Position numbers and translations under genes: made by a program
Notes under the pieces: model-generated
The model's database searches: none
The model's input: only the letters and a program-made list of their open reading frames with translations
What the model was told of the DNA's origin: nothing
Part shown: positions 16,656-26,105 of the stretch, piece by piece
Position numbering within the stretch: the stretch's first letter is position 1
How the letters are laid out: each line of letters begins with the position of its first letter
Assembly: GCF_026343185.1 (NCBI RefSeq)
Contig: NZ_JAPEMA010000001.1
Span: 2,418,001 to 2,482,000 of the forward strand
DNA from: Streptomyces sp. NBC_00091
GTDB taxonomy: Bacteria; Actinomycetota; Actinomycetes; Streptomycetales; Streptomycetaceae
Reading direction: 5' to 3'
DNA: 64,000 bases

Positions 16656-16862
16656 TCAGGCCTCGCTGCGCTGCTGCGGAATTCCCGCGAGCAGTGCGCG
16701 AACCTCGGCCTCGCGATAACGGCGGTGTCCACCCAGGGTGCGGATGGACGTGAGCTTGCCAGCCTTGGCTCAGCGGGTGACCGTCTTCGGGTCCACGCGG
16801 AACATCGTGGCAACCTCAGCCGGGGTCAGCAGCGGCTCGGCATCAGGGGTGCGAGCGGTCAT
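16656..16862 (-). pseudogene. bldC: bldC developmental regulator with in-frame TGA at codon 31
   Basis: The start (MTARTPDAEPLLTPAEVATM), a strong RBS (GAGGAGG) and the full 68-codon frame of BldC are present. BldC is a small MerR-like winged-helix protein that times entry into aerial growth. After VDPKTVTR the frame reads TGA (tca at 16770-16772) where the family has the Trp codon TGG of TRWAKAGKL. All codons after the stop are intact (AKAGKLTSIRTLGGHRRYRE, then AEVRALLAGIPQQRSEA, normal stop). One G-to-A change on the coding strand explains it. It is a true nonsense mutation or a sequence error; as written the product is 30 residues and lacks the second half of the DNA-binding domain. Confidence 0.85.
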
Positions 16863-17481
16863 GAGCGGCCTCCTCGGGAGAACCGAACCATCTCGGTTCT
16901 TTCCTCTAAATTCTGCACCTTGGCCCGCGTTGCCCGAAATGGACATACGCAGGCCGAGTCGGTTATAGGACGAACGGCTTGTCCTCGGCACTACAACTAC
17001 ACCATCCGTCCAGCCCCAAGGGCCAAACCGATGGAATTGCCCTCCGAGGTGTTCATCAGCGGCGGAAGCCGATGGACCGCCCCATAACGGACAGTCACCC
17101 CACTGTGACGATCAGTCACAGAGCGATCAGGAGTCGTCAGACCCCCCATAGAGTGCAATACCGAGCATTCCGCCCTTAGTTGGGCGGAAGGAACCCTCCC
17201 CGGACTCCTTGTCCTATTTTGGCACGAGGGTAGGGGAAGGGCGCAAGGGTGTAGATAGTGCGTTCCGTCACGCTTGGGCCAATGGCCCGTATCGGGACGT
17301 AGGTCCTGGAACTAAGACCCTAATGCGGTGATCAAGCCCCTGATCTGCGTATTGTGGCCGATCAGCCGATGACAACCGATACGGGCGATACGCGAGGGGT
17401 CCGAACGGGTACCGAACAGGTACCGAACGGATCCGTACATGATCCCCACCGACCCCGGATCCCGAAAGCCCCAGAGCCGCC
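16863..17481. other. Long intergenic region upstream of bldC
   Basis: These 619 bp hold the bldC leader and promoter region (minus strand). I find no gene. Near the left end of the neighbouring hypothetical gene there are three tandem 11-bp units (ccgaacgggta, ccgaacaggta, ccgaacggatc) at 17401-17433. The stretch 17240-17380 is AT-richer than average and probably carries several promoters. Confidence 0.5.
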
Positions 17482-18321
17482 CTAGTTCGCGAAGAGTCTC
17501 TCCCGGACCGCCCGCCAGCGCTGCGCCAGCTCCGTGTGGACCTGCACCGCGCCCTCCCCGTCGCCCGCCCGCAGGGCCGCGATCCCCTCCGCCAGGTCGC
17601 GGGCCGAGCGGTCCACGGCCAGGTCGTCAGCCGGCAGCGCGTGCAGCAGCCCCCCGTAGTCCAGTTCGACCATCGAGCGCGGATGGAACTCCTCCAGCCA
17701 GCTGCCGACCTCCACCAGCCCGTCCGCCAGCGGCCCGTAGCCCTGCCCCTCCGCCGCCCGCAGGGTCCGCAGCGCCCGCGCGAGGCGCCGCCGGGCCTGC
17801 ACCATCGGCGTCCGGTAGCGCAGCCGCTCGCCCGGCAGGTACTCCCGCTCCCCGTCCGCCACCAGCACGAACCAGCGCAGCGGCACCTGCCACACCCCCG
17901 TACGGATCCACGGGCGCGCGTCCGGGTTCCGCTCGCGCCAGGCCTCGTACGCCTCGGCCGCCCGGCGGCGCTGGGCCGGGGGCAGCGCCGCGTCCAGCAC
18001 CGGGCGCGGGAGGTCGGCGACCAGCTCCTGGAGCGCCAGCCAGCCGCGCAGCCTGGTCCGCCACGGGCAGACCAGCAGCACCCCGTCCAGCTCCGCCGTG
18101 AAGGCGTCCCCGCTCTCGTGCGCCGGGACCCCGACCACGGGGACCCGTACCAAATCGGTGAGCGAGCGCCGCAGTTCGTCCTGGGCCGTCGGGGCCGTGC
18201 CGCGCCGGGCGTAGGCCGCCCAGTGCGTGCGCTCCGGTTCGGCGAACGCCGCCAGGGGCTCGTACACGCGCAGGTAGGAGGCGTACGGGACGGCCGGCCC
18301 GGGCCGCGGGGATTCGCTCAC
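17482..18321 (-). CDS. Conserved hypothetical protein between vdh and bldC
   Basis: The 279-residue cytoplasmic protein has no signal or membrane segment and is rich in Arg, Ala and Leu. I recognise it only by position: Streptomyces genomes carry a conserved hypothetical gene between bldC and vdh. Visible are an N-terminal [22 protein letters not shown] segment, a central [21 protein letters not shown], and [18 protein letters not shown], which suggests a folded alpha/beta protein. The GTG start at 18321 (VSESPRPG) was chosen because similarity to a normal protein composition starts there. Divergent from vdh. Confidence 0.75.
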   Translation of the reverse strand: MSESPRPGPAVPYASYLRVYEPLAAFAEPERTHWAAYARRGTAPTAQDELRRSLTDLVRVPVVGVPAHESGDAFTAELDGVLLVCPWRTRLRGWLALQELVADLPRPVLDAALPPAQRRRAAEAYEAWRERNPDARPWIRTGVWQVPLRWFVLVADGEREYLPGERLRYRTPMVQARRRLARALRTLRAAEGQGYGPLADGLVEVGSWLEEFHPRSMVELDYGGLLHALPADDLAVDRSARDLAEGIAALRAGDGEGAVQVHTELAQRWRAVRERLFAN

Positions 18322-18505
18322 CCAGCCGTCCTCCCCTTTTTGGCGGCCCGGCTCACCTCCGGGGCGCAGGCAACCCGGGAGCGTTCCGATCCCCGGACAG
18401 GGGGTACCCCGGCGCGCCGCAGGTCTTACTCTGCTCCCAGCGCGCCCTCCCCCACCCGCAGGGCGGGCGTCTTTCCGCCGCATCTCTTCCATGGGAGTCA
18501 CCACC

Positions 18506-19615
18506 GTGACCGAAATGACCGACGGCGTCCTGCACACCCTGTTCCGTTCGGAACAGGGCGGCCACGAGCAAGTCGTGCTGTGCCAGGACCGAGCCACAGG
18601 CCTGAAGGCCGTCATCGCCATCCACTCCACCGCCCTGGGCCCCGCCCTCGGCGGTACGCGCTTCCATGCGTACGCCTCGGACGAGGAAGCGGTCCGCGAC
18701 GCGCTGAACCTCTCGCGCGGCATGTCGTACAAGAACGCCCTCGCCGGTCTCGACCTCGGCGGCGGCAAGGCCGTGATCATCGGCGACCCGTCCGTCCTCA
18801 AGTCGGAGGAACTCCTGCTGGCCTACGGCCGGTTCGTGGAGTCCCTCGGCGGCCGCTACGTCACCGCCTGCGACGTCGGCACGTACGTCGCGGACATGGA
18901 CGTCGTCGCCCGCGAGACCCGCTGGGCCACCGGCCGCTCCCCCGAGAACGGCGGCGCCGGCGACTCCTCGGTGCTCACCGCGTACGGCGTCTTCCAGGGC
19001 ATGCGCGCCAGCGCCCAGCACCTGTGGGGCGACCCGACCCTGCGCGGCCGCAAGGTCGGCGTCGCGGGCGTCGGCAAGGTCGGCCGCCACCTGGTGGAGC
19101 ACCTGCTGGCGGACGGCGCCCAGGTCGTCATCACGGACGTCCGCGAGGAATCCGTGCAGGAGATCCTCGACAAGCACCCCGGCGGCGAGGTCACCGCCGT
19201 CGCCGACACCGAGGCGCTGATCCGCACCGAGGGCCTGGACATCTACGCCCCCTGCGCGCTCGGCGGAGCCCTGAACGACAGCTCGGTGCCCGTCCTGACC
19301 GCCACGGTCGTGTGCGGCGCGGCGAACAACCAGCTCGCCCACCCGGGTGTGGAGAAGGACCTCGCGGACCGCGGGATCCTCTACGCCCCGGACTACGTGG
19401 TCAACGCGGGCGGTGTCATCCAGGTCGCCGACGAGCTGCACGGCTTCGACTTCGACCGGTGCAAGGCCAAGGCTTCGAAGATCTTCGACACCACCCTGGC
19501 CATATTCGCACGTGCGAAGGCGGACGGGATCCCGCCGGCCGCCGCGGCCGACCGGATCGCCGAGCAGCGCATGTCCGAGGCGCTCGCCGCCCGCGCGGCG
19601 GCCCGCAAGGCGTAG
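18506..19615 (+). CDS. vdh: Valine (branched-chain amino acid) dehydrogenase
   Basis: The 369-residue NAD-dependent enzyme oxidatively deaminates valine and other branched-chain amino acids to the 2-oxo acids, feeding catabolism and acyl-CoA starters for polyketides. The Glu/Leu/Phe/Val dehydrogenase dimerisation domain contains [18 protein letters not shown] and the catalytic-lysine segments [20 protein letters not shown]. The Rossmann domain contains [17 protein letters not shown]. The C-terminal part has [11 protein letters not shown] and [11 protein letters not shown]. The start is probably the GTG at 18506, with GGAG 8 nt upstream, rather than the ATG at 18491 that includes this RBS. Closely resembles the S. 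coelicolor enzyme as I recall it. Confidence 0.95.
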   Translation: MTEMTDGVLHTLFRSEQGGHEQVVLCQDRATGLKAVIAIHSTALGPALGGTRFHAYASDEEAVRDALNLSRGMSYKNALAGLDLGGGKAVIIGDPSVLKSEELLLAYGRFVESLGGRYVTACDVGTYVADMDVVARETRWATGRSPENGGAGDSSVLTAYGVFQGMRASAQHLWGDPTLRGRKVGVAGVGKVGRHLVEHLLADGAQVVITDVREESVQEILDKHPGGEVTAVADTEALIRTEGLDIYAPCALGGALNDSSVPVLTATVVCGAANNQLAHPGVEKDLADRGILYAPDYVVNAGGVIQVADELHGFDFDRCKAKASKIFDTTLAIFARAKADGIPPAAAADRIAEQRMSEALAARAAARKA

Positions 19616-19892
19616 GCCCTGCCGGGACCCGCCGGAGCGCGGCGAGACGGAACTCACTGCGCTTCGGCGGGTCGGCGGCCAGGAAAGCGTTAAAATCGCA
19701 GCTGACCAGCGAGTACGGGGTGCCCCGCTGGTTCTGTGGAGAGGCGCGTCATGCGGGCGGCGTACCGTATGGCCGCGGAAGCAGGTACCGTTAAACCCCT
19801 ACGGACGGTCTCTCTACGGAGAGCCCGCTCCGAACCATGAACGCGTGTCAGACTCTGGGGCCGTCGAGCCCCGTCACCGAGGGGGTCGAGCC

Positions 19893-20159
19893 ATGGGGCG
19901 CGGCCGGGCCAAGGCCAAGCAGACAAAGGTCGCCCGCCAGCTGAAGTACAACAGCGGCGGGACTGACCTCTCGCGTCTGGCCAATGAGCTGGGCGCATCG
20001 CCGACAGAGCCGCTGCCTATCAGCGCGCCGGTCGAAGTCGATGACGATCTGGACGATGACGACGACGACCCGTACGCCAAGTACGCGGCTCTGTACAACG
20101 ACGACGACGAGGACGAGGACGAACAGTCCGGTCCGTCGGCGCACCGTCGCGGGGCTTGA
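19893..20159 (+). CDS. DUF3073 family protein
   Basis: The 88-residue protein starts with the invariant family N-terminus MGRGRAKAKQTKVARQLKY. A middle segment (TDLSRLANELG) follows, then a very acidic Asp/Glu tail (DDDLDDDDDDPYAKYAALYND). Found across actinobacteria next to purM; function unknown. The basic head and acidic tail suggest nucleic-acid or ribosome binding, which is inference only. Confidence 0.9.
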   Translation: MGRGRAKAKQTKVARQLKYNSGGTDLSRLANELGASPTEPLPISAPVEVDDDLDDDDDDPYAKYAALYNDDDEDEDEQSGPSAHRRGA

Positions 20160-20241
20160 CGCACCGCACCTCTGCACACGGCGTCTGCACCACCAGCCAG
20201 CTGAAGCTGCCGTACTGGTTCCAGCTGTTCCATACATGCCG

Positions 20242-20276
20242 AAACCCGGTCCAGGGCCATGCCCCGGACCGGGTTT
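20242..20276. terminator. Bidirectional terminator between DUF3073 and purM
   Basis: Stem aaacccggtcc/ggaccgggttt with an inner extension, 35 bp in all, between convergent genes. Confidence 0.88.
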
Positions 20277-20285
20277 CAGTGCTGC

Positions 20286-21356
20286 TCAGACCGCGTAGCT
20301 TCCGGTCAGGGTCGCGCCCTCGGCGTGGTCGCCCCGGTCCAGGATCTCTCCCGCGACCCAGGCGTCGACGCCCCGGTCGGCCAGTGCGGTCAGGGCCACC
20401 TCCACCGACTCCTGCGGGACCACGGCCATCATGCCGACGCCCATGTTCAGGGTCTTCTCCAGCTCCAGCTGCTCGACGCTGCCGGCCTTGCCGACCAGGT
20501 CGAAGATGGCGCCGGGCGCCCAGGTGGCGCGGTCGACCGTGGCGTGCAGGTGGTCCGGGATGACCCGGGCGAGGTTCGCCGCGAGGCCGCCGCCCGTGAT
20601 GTGCGAGTACGCGTGGACCTCGGCCGTACGGGTGAGGGCCAGGCAGTCCAGCGAGTAGATCTTGGTCGGCTCCAGGAGTTCCTCGCCGAGGGTCCGGCCG
20701 AGCTCCTCGACGTGCTGGTCCAGGGACATCCCGGCCCGGTCGAAGAGGACGTGCCGGACCAGCGAGTACCCGTTCGAGTGAAGGCCGGACGAAGCCATCG
20801 CGATGACGGCGTCCCCCGTACGGATGCGATCCGCGCCCAGGAGCCGGTCGTACTCGACGACGCCGGTGCCCGCGCCCGCCACGTCGAAGTCGTCCGGGCC
20901 GAGCAGCCCGGGGTGCTCGGCGGTCTCGCCGCCGACCAGGGCGCAGCCGGCGAGGACGCAGCCCTCGGCGATGCCCTTGACGATGGCCGCGACACGCTCG
21001 GGGTGGACCTTGCCGACGCAGATGTAGTCCGTCATGAAGAGCGGCTCGGCGCCGCAGACGACGATGTCGTCCATGACCATCGCGACCAGGTCGTGGCCGA
21101 TGGTGTCGTACACGCCGAGCTGGCGGGCGATGTCCACCTTGGTGCCGACCCCGTCGGTGGCCGAGGCCAGCAGGGGGCGCTCGTAGCGCTTGAGGGCGGA
21201 GGCGTCGAAGAGGCCGGCGAAACCGCCGAGGCCGCCGAGGACCTCGGGGCGCTGCGTCTTCTTCACCCACTCCTTCATCAGCTCGACGGCGCGGTCGCCC
21301 GCTTCGATGTCCACGCCTGCGGCTGCGTAGCTGGCACCGGTGGTCTTCTCTGTCAT
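20286..21356 (-). CDS. purM: Phosphoribosylformylglycinamidine cyclo-ligase (AIR synthetase)
   Basis: The 356-residue PurM closes FGAM to AIR with ATP, the fifth step of IMP synthesis. Family motifs: MTEKTTGASYAAAGVDIEAGD, LLASATDGVGTKVDIA (ATP binding), VGGETAEHPG and AYSHITGGGLAANL. It follows purF in the same direction with a 106-bp gap, so it may have its own RBS on a shared transcript. Confidence 0.97.
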   Translation of the reverse strand: MTEKTTGASYAAAGVDIEAGDRAVELMKEWVKKTQRPEVLGGLGGFAGLFDASALKRYERPLLASATDGVGTKVDIARQLGVYDTIGHDLVAMVMDDIVVCGAEPLFMTDYICVGKVHPERVAAIVKGIAEGCVLAGCALVGGETAEHPGLLGPDDFDVAGAGTGVVEYDRLLGADRIRTGDAVIAMASSGLHSNGYSLVRHVLFDRAGMSLDQHVEELGRTLGEELLEPTKIYSLDCLALTRTAEVHAYSHITGGGLAANLARVIPDHLHATVDRATWAPGAIFDLVGKAGSVEQLELEKTLNMGVGMMAVVPQESVEVALTALADRGVDAWVAGEILDRGDHAEGATLTGSYAV

Positions 21357-21462
21357 GACAGGAGAGAGCTTTCGTGTCGTTACTGCGTGTGGTGCTGGGC
21401 CCCCGGAGAAGCCTCAAAGAGAGGGCCCAGCGCAGGTTGAGCAGGCCGAACCGAAGGAGCGC

Positions 21463-22980
21463 CTACGGGCGGCGGAGCGCGTCGGCGGCGTCCGTACCGC
21501 CGGCCAGCTCCGACTCCAGGAGCTGCTTGCCCAGCAGCTGCGGGTCGGGCAGCTCCATGGGGTACTCGCCGTCGAAGCAGGCACGGCAGAGGTTCGGCTT
21601 CTGGATGGTGGTCGCCTCGATCATCGCGTCGAGCGAGATGTACGAGAGCGAGTCCGCGCCCAGCGACGTGGCGATCTCGTCGACCGTCATGCCGTTGGCG
21701 ATCAGCTCGGCCCGGGTGGCGAAGTCGATGCCGAAGAAGCACGGCCACTTCACCGGCGGGGAGGAGATCCGGATGTGGACCTCGGCCGCACCGGCCTCGC
21801 GGAGCATCTTCACGAGGGCGCGCTGGGTGTTGCCGCGGACGATCGAGTCGTCGACGACCACCAGGCGCTTGCCCCGGATGACTTCCTTGAGGGGGTTGAG
21901 CTTCAGGCGGATGCCGAGCTGGCGGATCGTCTGCGAGGGCTGGATGAAGGTCCGGCCGACGTAGGCGTTCTTGACCAGGCCGGAGCCGTAGGGGATCCCG
22001 CTGGCTTCGGCGTATCCGACGGCGGCGGGCGTGCCGGATTCCGGCGTCGCTATCACCAGGTCGGCGTCGACCGGGGCTTCCTTGGCGAGGCGCCGGCCCA
22101 TCTCGACGCGCGAGAGGTAGACGTTGCGGCCGGCGATGTCGGTGTCCGGGCGCGCCAGGTAGACGTACTCGAACACGCAGCCCTTGGGCTTCGCTTCTGC
22201 GAAGCGCGAGGTGCGCAGGCCGTTCTCGTCGATCGCGATGAGCTCGCCCGGCTCGACCTCGCGGACGAAGCTGGCGCCGCAGATGTCGAGGGCGGCGGTC
22301 TCGCTCGCCACCACCCAGCCGCGCTCCAGGCGGCCGAGGACCAGCGGGCGGATGCCCTGCGGGTCACGGGCGGTGTAGAGGGTTCCCTCGTCCATGAAGA
22401 CCAGCGAGAAAGCACCCTTGACCTTCGGGAGGACCTTGGTGGCCGACTCCTCGATGGTCAGGGGCTTGCCGTCTTCGTCGGTCTGGCCGGCCAGGAGGGC
22501 GGTGACCAGATCGGTGTCGTTGGTGGCCGCCACCTGGGTGGCACGGCCGTCCTGACGGGGGAGGTCGGCGACCATCTCGGCAAGCTCGGCGGTGTTCACC
22601 AGGTTGCCGTTGTGACCCAGGGCGATCGAGCCGTGGGCGGTCGCGCGGAAGGTGGGCTGCGCGTTCTCCCAGACGGAGGCTCCGGTGGTCGAGTAGCGGG
22701 CGTGACCGACCGCGATATGACCCTGGAGCGAGCCGAGAGAGGTTTCGTCGAAGACTTGGGAAACGAGGCCCATGTCCTTGAAGACGAGGATCTGGGAACC
22801 GTTGCTCACAGCGATTCCCGCGGACTCTTGTCCACGGTGCTGTAGCGCATACAGTCCGAAGTAGGTGAGCTTGGCGACCTCTTCACCCGGAGCCCAGACA
22901 CCGAAGACGCCGCAAGCGTCCTGGGGGCCCTTCTCACCGGGGAGCAGGTCGTGGTTGAGTCGTCCATCACCACGAGGCAC
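21463..22980 (-). CDS. purF: Amidophosphoribosyltransferase
   Basis: The 505-residue glutamine-PRPP amidotransferase catalyses the committed first step of purine synthesis. The class II glutaminase domain begins after a 22-residue propeptide with the catalytic Cys23 (DACGVFGV). GHARYSTTGAS and NGNLVN follow, and the PRTase domain carries VVVDDSIVRGNT (PRPP-binding loop). C-terminal cysteines (NLCRACFDG) match the iron-sulfur type PurF. Confidence 0.97.
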   Translation of the reverse strand: MPRGDGRLNHDLLPGEKGPQDACGVFGVWAPGEEVAKLTYFGLYALQHRGQESAGIAVSNGSQILVFKDMGLVSQVFDETSLGSLQGHIAVGHARYSTTGASVWENAQPTFRATAHGSIALGHNGNLVNTAELAEMVADLPRQDGRATQVAATNDTDLVTALLAGQTDEDGKPLTIEESATKVLPKVKGAFSLVFMDEGTLYTARDPQGIRPLVLGRLERGWVVASETAALDICGASFVREVEPGELIAIDENGLRTSRFAEAKPKGCVFEYVYLARPDTDIAGRNVYLSRVEMGRRLAKEAPVDADLVIATPESGTPAAVGYAEASGIPYGSGLVKNAYVGRTFIQPSQTIRQLGIRLKLNPLKEVIRGKRLVVVDDSIVRGNTQRALVKMLREAGAAEVHIRISSPPVKWPCFFGIDFATRAELIANGMTVDEIATSLGADSLSYISLDAMIEATTIQKPNLCRACFDGEYPMELPDPQLLGKQLLESELAGGTDAADALRRP

Positions 22981-23090
22981 GCCACCGAGTGTAGGCGAGA
23001 TCGACCACTGGTCCGAATTGGGGATGCCCGGGAAATGTCACAGCACAGAGGGTGACCGGACGGCCCCGTCTCGGTATTCGGATCACTTTG

Positions 23091-23118
23091 TTGACAGCTA
23101 CGAGGGAATTCGTACAGG
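23091..23118 (+). promoter_or_regulatory. Probable promoter of leader peptide and sulfatase
   Basis: A consensus -35 TTGACA (23091-23096) is followed after 16 bp by TACAGG (23113-23118). A start site about 7-10 bp later would lie almost at the ATG of the leader ORF at 23129, making that ORF leaderless or nearly so. Confidence 0.5.
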
Positions 23119-23128
23119 CTCTCGCTCC

Positions 23129-23224
23129 ATGCAGCCTCTCGGTGACCGTTCCGTCACCCTCGTCGAGCGCCGCCACGTAGACCTGGTCCGTGTCGCGAGC
23201 GCCATCTGTCGCTGTTCTGCGTAG
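23129..23224 (+). CDS. Putative cysteine-type leader peptide upstream of sulfatase
   Basis: The 31-residue ORF contains the motif RRHVDLVRVASAICR followed by CSA. RRHVDL...SAxC is the signature of actinobacterial leader peptides that precede sulfur-metabolism genes, and cysteine codons near the end (ICRC) are expected for a cysteine-responsive attenuator. A good promoter lies just upstream and the sulfatase 116 bp downstream. Between them are a pyrimidine-rich run (ctcttcctctccttttccc) and a GC-rich hairpin (gcccgcc-ggcgggc, about 23298-23314). This fits regulation of sulfatase by sulfur supply. Motif seen; mechanism inferred. Confidence 0.75.
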   Translation: MQPLGDRSVTLVERRHVDLVRVASAICRCSA

Positions 23225-23340
23225 CCACAACTCTTCCTCTCCTTTTCCCTTTTCGCTCCGCCCCGCCCTGCCCCGCCGTGCCCGCGCGCCGCTGCGCGCC
23301 CGCCCGGGGCGGGCCTGCGGAGCCGCGCCTTGGAGTACCT

Positions 23341-24765
23341 GTGTCTTCGTACAACAGCAAGCTGTCCCGCCGTGCCTTCGCGGGGGCCGTCGGAGCGACC
23401 GCGGCCACCGCCGCGGTGGGGCTGGGCGCCGGCCCGGCCGAGGCCTCCGACGCCCGCCGGGCGGGCCCGGAGGAGCGTGAGTTCCGGGCCGCCCGCGGAC
23501 GCCGCTCCCGGCGCCCGAACATCCTGTTCATCCTGGGCGACGACCTGGGCTGGGCCGACCTGTCCTCGTACGGATCCCCGCACATCAAGACCCCGAACCT
23601 GGACCGCCTCGCCCGCCAGGGGGTGCGGTTCACCGACGCCTACTCGGGCTCCGCCACCTGCTCCCCGACCCGCTTCAGCCTCTACACCGGGCGCTACCCG
23701 GCCCGTACGAAGGGCGGTCTGGCGGAGCCGATCGCCGACAAGTCGGTGGGCCTGGACCCGACGCACCCGACGCTGGCCTCGCTGCTGAAGGAGGCCGGCT
23801 ACGCCACCGCGCTGATCGGCAAGTGGCACGCGGGCTACCTGCCCGACTACAGCCCGACGAAGTCCGGCTGGGAGACCTTCTTCGGGAACTTCGGCGGGGC
23901 ACTGGAGTACTACTCCAAGCTGGGCCTGGGCGGCGAGTACGACCTCTACGAGGGCGACGCCACCTACAAGGACCTGCGCTACTACACGAGGATCATCACG
24001 GAGCGGGCCAGCGAGTACGTCTCCCGCGACCACCACGGCAAGCCGTGGCTGCTGAACCTGAACTTCACCACCCCGCACTGGCCGTGGATCGCCGAGGGGG
24101 ACACCGCCGAGTCCGCCGAGATCGTCCGGCGGATCAAGGCGGGCGAGGCGCGGGCGCTGTGGCACCAGGACGGCGGCTCGGTCGAGAAGTACAAGCAGAT
24201 GGTGGAGGACCTGGACCGGTCGGTCGGCGAGGTGCTGGCGGCACTGAAGCGCTCCGGGCAGGAGGACAACACCCTGGTGGTCTTCTCCAGCGACAACGGC
24301 GGCGAACGCTTCTCCTACAACTGGCCGCTGGCCGGCAACAAGGCCTCCCTCCAGGAGGGCGGGATCCGCGTGCCGAACATCGCGCGCTGGCCCGACCGGC
24401 TGGACGGCGGCCAGGTCAGCCACGTGCCCGTCTTCAGCCCCGACTGGACGGCGACGCTGCTGGAGGTGGCCGGGACCCGGCCGCACCCGGCGTACCCGCT
24501 GGACGGCGTGAGCCTGGCCGGGTACCTGCTGCGCGGTGAGCAGCCGGCCGGGCGGGACCTGTTCTGGCGGGTCCGCGGGGAGCGGGCGCTGCGCCGGGGC
24601 GACTGGAAGTACTACCGCGGCAAGTCGGGCCGTGACCAGCTCTTCGACCTCGCTGCGGACCTGCGCGAGCAGGCCGACAAGGCGGCCGTGCAGCCGGCCC
24701 GGCTGGCGGAGCTGCGGGCCGCCTGGGAGGCGGTGGACGCGGGGCTCCTCCCCTACCCGGGCTGA
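23341..24765 (+). CDS. Tat-exported type I sulfatase
   Basis: The 474-residue sulfatase hydrolyses sulfate esters outside the cell. The GTG start has GGAG 5 nt upstream. A twin-arginine signal (LSRRAFAGAVGATAATAAVG) leads the chain. The catalytic domain has NILFILGDDLGWADLSSYGSPHIKTPNLD (metal-binding Asp pair) and the formylglycine motif C107-S-P-T-R, so the Cys must be converted by a formylglycine-generating enzyme. It continues with LIGKWH and FSSDNGG. The substrate is not evident. Control by the upstream leader peptide suggests sulfur scavenging. It ends 3 bp before the convergent META gene. Confidence 0.93.
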   Translation: MSSYNSKLSRRAFAGAVGATAATAAVGLGAGPAEASDARRAGPEEREFRAARGRRSRRPNILFILGDDLGWADLSSYGSPHIKTPNLDRLARQGVRFTDAYSGSATCSPTRFSLYTGRYPARTKGGLAEPIADKSVGLDPTHPTLASLLKEAGYATALIGKWHAGYLPDYSPTKSGWETFFGNFGGALEYYSKLGLGGEYDLYEGDATYKDLRYYTRIITERASEYVSRDHHGKPWLLNLNFTTPHWPWIAEGDTAESAEIVRRIKAGEARALWHQDGGSVEKYKQMVEDLDRSVGEVLAALKRSGQEDNTLVVFSSDNGGERFSYNWPLAGNKASLQEGGIRVPNIARWPDRLDGGQVSHVPVFSPDWTATLLEVAGTRPHPAYPLDGVSLAGYLLRGEQPAGRDLFWRVRGERALRRGDWKYYRGKSGRDQLFDLAADLREQADKAAVQPARLAELRAAWEAVDAGLLPYPG

Positions 24766-24768
24766 GCG

Positions 24769-25257
24769 TCACTCGACGGCGGTGGCTCCCCTGGCGGTGA
24801 GGGTGCTGCCGTCGGGGGCGGTGAGGGTCAGGGTCCGGTCCTGGATCTTCCAGGTGAGGGGGCCGGCGGCGAACAGGGTGGTCAGGGCCCGCTCCACCTC
24901 GCCGGCCGGGCCCTCGCAGGCCATCCGGGTGCTGGTCAGCAGGCCGAGGGTGACGGTGGGGCCGTCGACGGTGGCCGGGGCGTTGAAGCGGTTGCAGCCG
25001 AGGGTGCCGCTCGCCTGCCCGTCGGGGGTGAGGGTGAAGCGGGCCTCGCGGCCCTCGGGGGCGGTGAGCCCGGCCACGGTGGCGACGGTCCAGGTGGTCA
25101 CGGTGAGCGGGGCGTCCGGGACCGGGGGCGTGGTGGAGGTCTGCACGGTCAGGGCGGCGGTGCCGCGGTCCGGCCCGTCCTGCTGGGCTCCGCCGCATGC
25201 GGTCAGGGCCAGTACGAGGACCAGGGAGCCGGTCGTGAGGTGCCTGAGGGTACGCAT
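24769..25257 (-). CDS. META-domain lipoprotein
   Basis: The 162-residue protein has a lipoprotein signal (GSLVLVLALTACGG), a short linker, and a META/HslJ domain recognisable by WTVATVAGL, FTLTPDGQASGTLGCNRFNA and STRMACEGP. META proteins sit on the outer membrane face and are linked to stress or secretion; the exact role is unknown. The RBS is weak. Confidence 0.85.
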   Translation of the reverse strand: MRTLRHLTTGSLVLVLALTACGGAQQDGPDRGTAALTVQTSTTPPVPDAPLTVTTWTVATVAGLTAPEGREARFTLTPDGQASGTLGCNRFNAPATVDGPTVTLGLLTSTRMACEGPAGEVERALTTLFAAGPLTWKIQDRTLTLTAPDGSTLTARGATAVE

Positions 25258-25304
25258 GCCCCTGGGACGGGGCCGGCGCCCGGGCGGTTCCACCGCTCGC
25301 CCGT

Positions 25305-26096
25305 TCAGCTCATCAGCGGTAGCAGCGCGGACAGGTCGGCCCGCTCGCCGCTGGCGCGGACCTGCGCCGCGTCGAGGGCCTCGGCCCAGCGGGTACGGCC
25401 CGTCGCGAGCCGGAGCCAGGTGAGCGGGTCGGTCTCCACCACGTTCGGCGGGGTGCCGCGGGTGTGGCGGGGGCCCTCGATGCACTGGACCACCGCGAAG
25501 GGCGGCACCCGTACCTCGACGGAACCGCCCGGGGCCTTGAGCGCGAGGGTGTCGGCGAGCAGCCGGGTGCAGGCGGCCAGGGCCTGCCGCTCGAGGGGGA
25601 TCTCCAGGCCGGCGGCCCGGTTCAGGTCGTCGGTGTGCACGACCAGCTCGACGGTGCGGGTGACCAGGAAGTCGGCCAGGGTCATGTCCCCGATCCACAG
25701 GTCCAGCACCCTGCTGTCGGAGTTGGCCTCCAGCGCGGCGGCCATCCGGGCGGCCGCCCGCTCGTACAGCTCGGGGAGCGGGGCGCCGGTCAGGGTCTCC
25801 CGGGCCGCCTCGGAGATCTTCCCGGCGAGGGAGGCGGTGGCGGAGGGCCACTCGACGGCGGTCAGCTCGGCGACGGCGGCGGGCGGCCGGGCGAGGCCGC
25901 CGGCCAGCGAGTCGGCGATCCACGCGACGTGCGCGGCGAGCTCGGCCACGCTCCACTCCCCGACCCCGCTGGGCCGGTCCAGCTCCTCGGGCCCCAACTC
26001 CCCTACGGCCCGGGCCACATGCCCGAACTGCGCCGTCACCGCCGCGCGGATCTTGGCGGGGTCGTAGGTACGCGGCTTCTTCTTCCCGGGCGGCAT
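25305..26096 (-). CDS. Maleylpyruvate isomerase-like / bacterial SCP-like protein
   Basis: The 263-residue protein pairs an N-terminal DinB-like four-helix domain ([25 protein letters not shown]), including the metal-type His positions, with a C-terminal sterol-carrier-like domain ending in [19 protein letters not shown]. Streptomyces proteins of this type are annotated as sterol carrier family or mycothiol-dependent maleylpyruvate isomerase-like. Its place near purL is conserved as I recall. The reaction is unknown. Confidence 0.85.
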   Translation of the reverse strand: MPPGKKKPRTYDPAKIRAAVTAQFGHVARAVGELGPEELDRPSGVGEWSVAELAAHVAWIADSLAGGLARPPAAVAELTAVEWPSATASLAGKISEAARETLTGAPLPELYERAAARMAAALEANSDSRVLDLWIGDMTLADFLVTRTVELVVHTDDLNRAAGLEIPLERQALAACTRLLADTLALKAPGGSVEVRVPPFAVVQCIEGPRHTRGTPPNVVETDPLTWLRLATGRTRWAEALDAAQVRASGERADLSALLPLMS

Positions 26097-26105
26097 GTCC
26101 CGACC

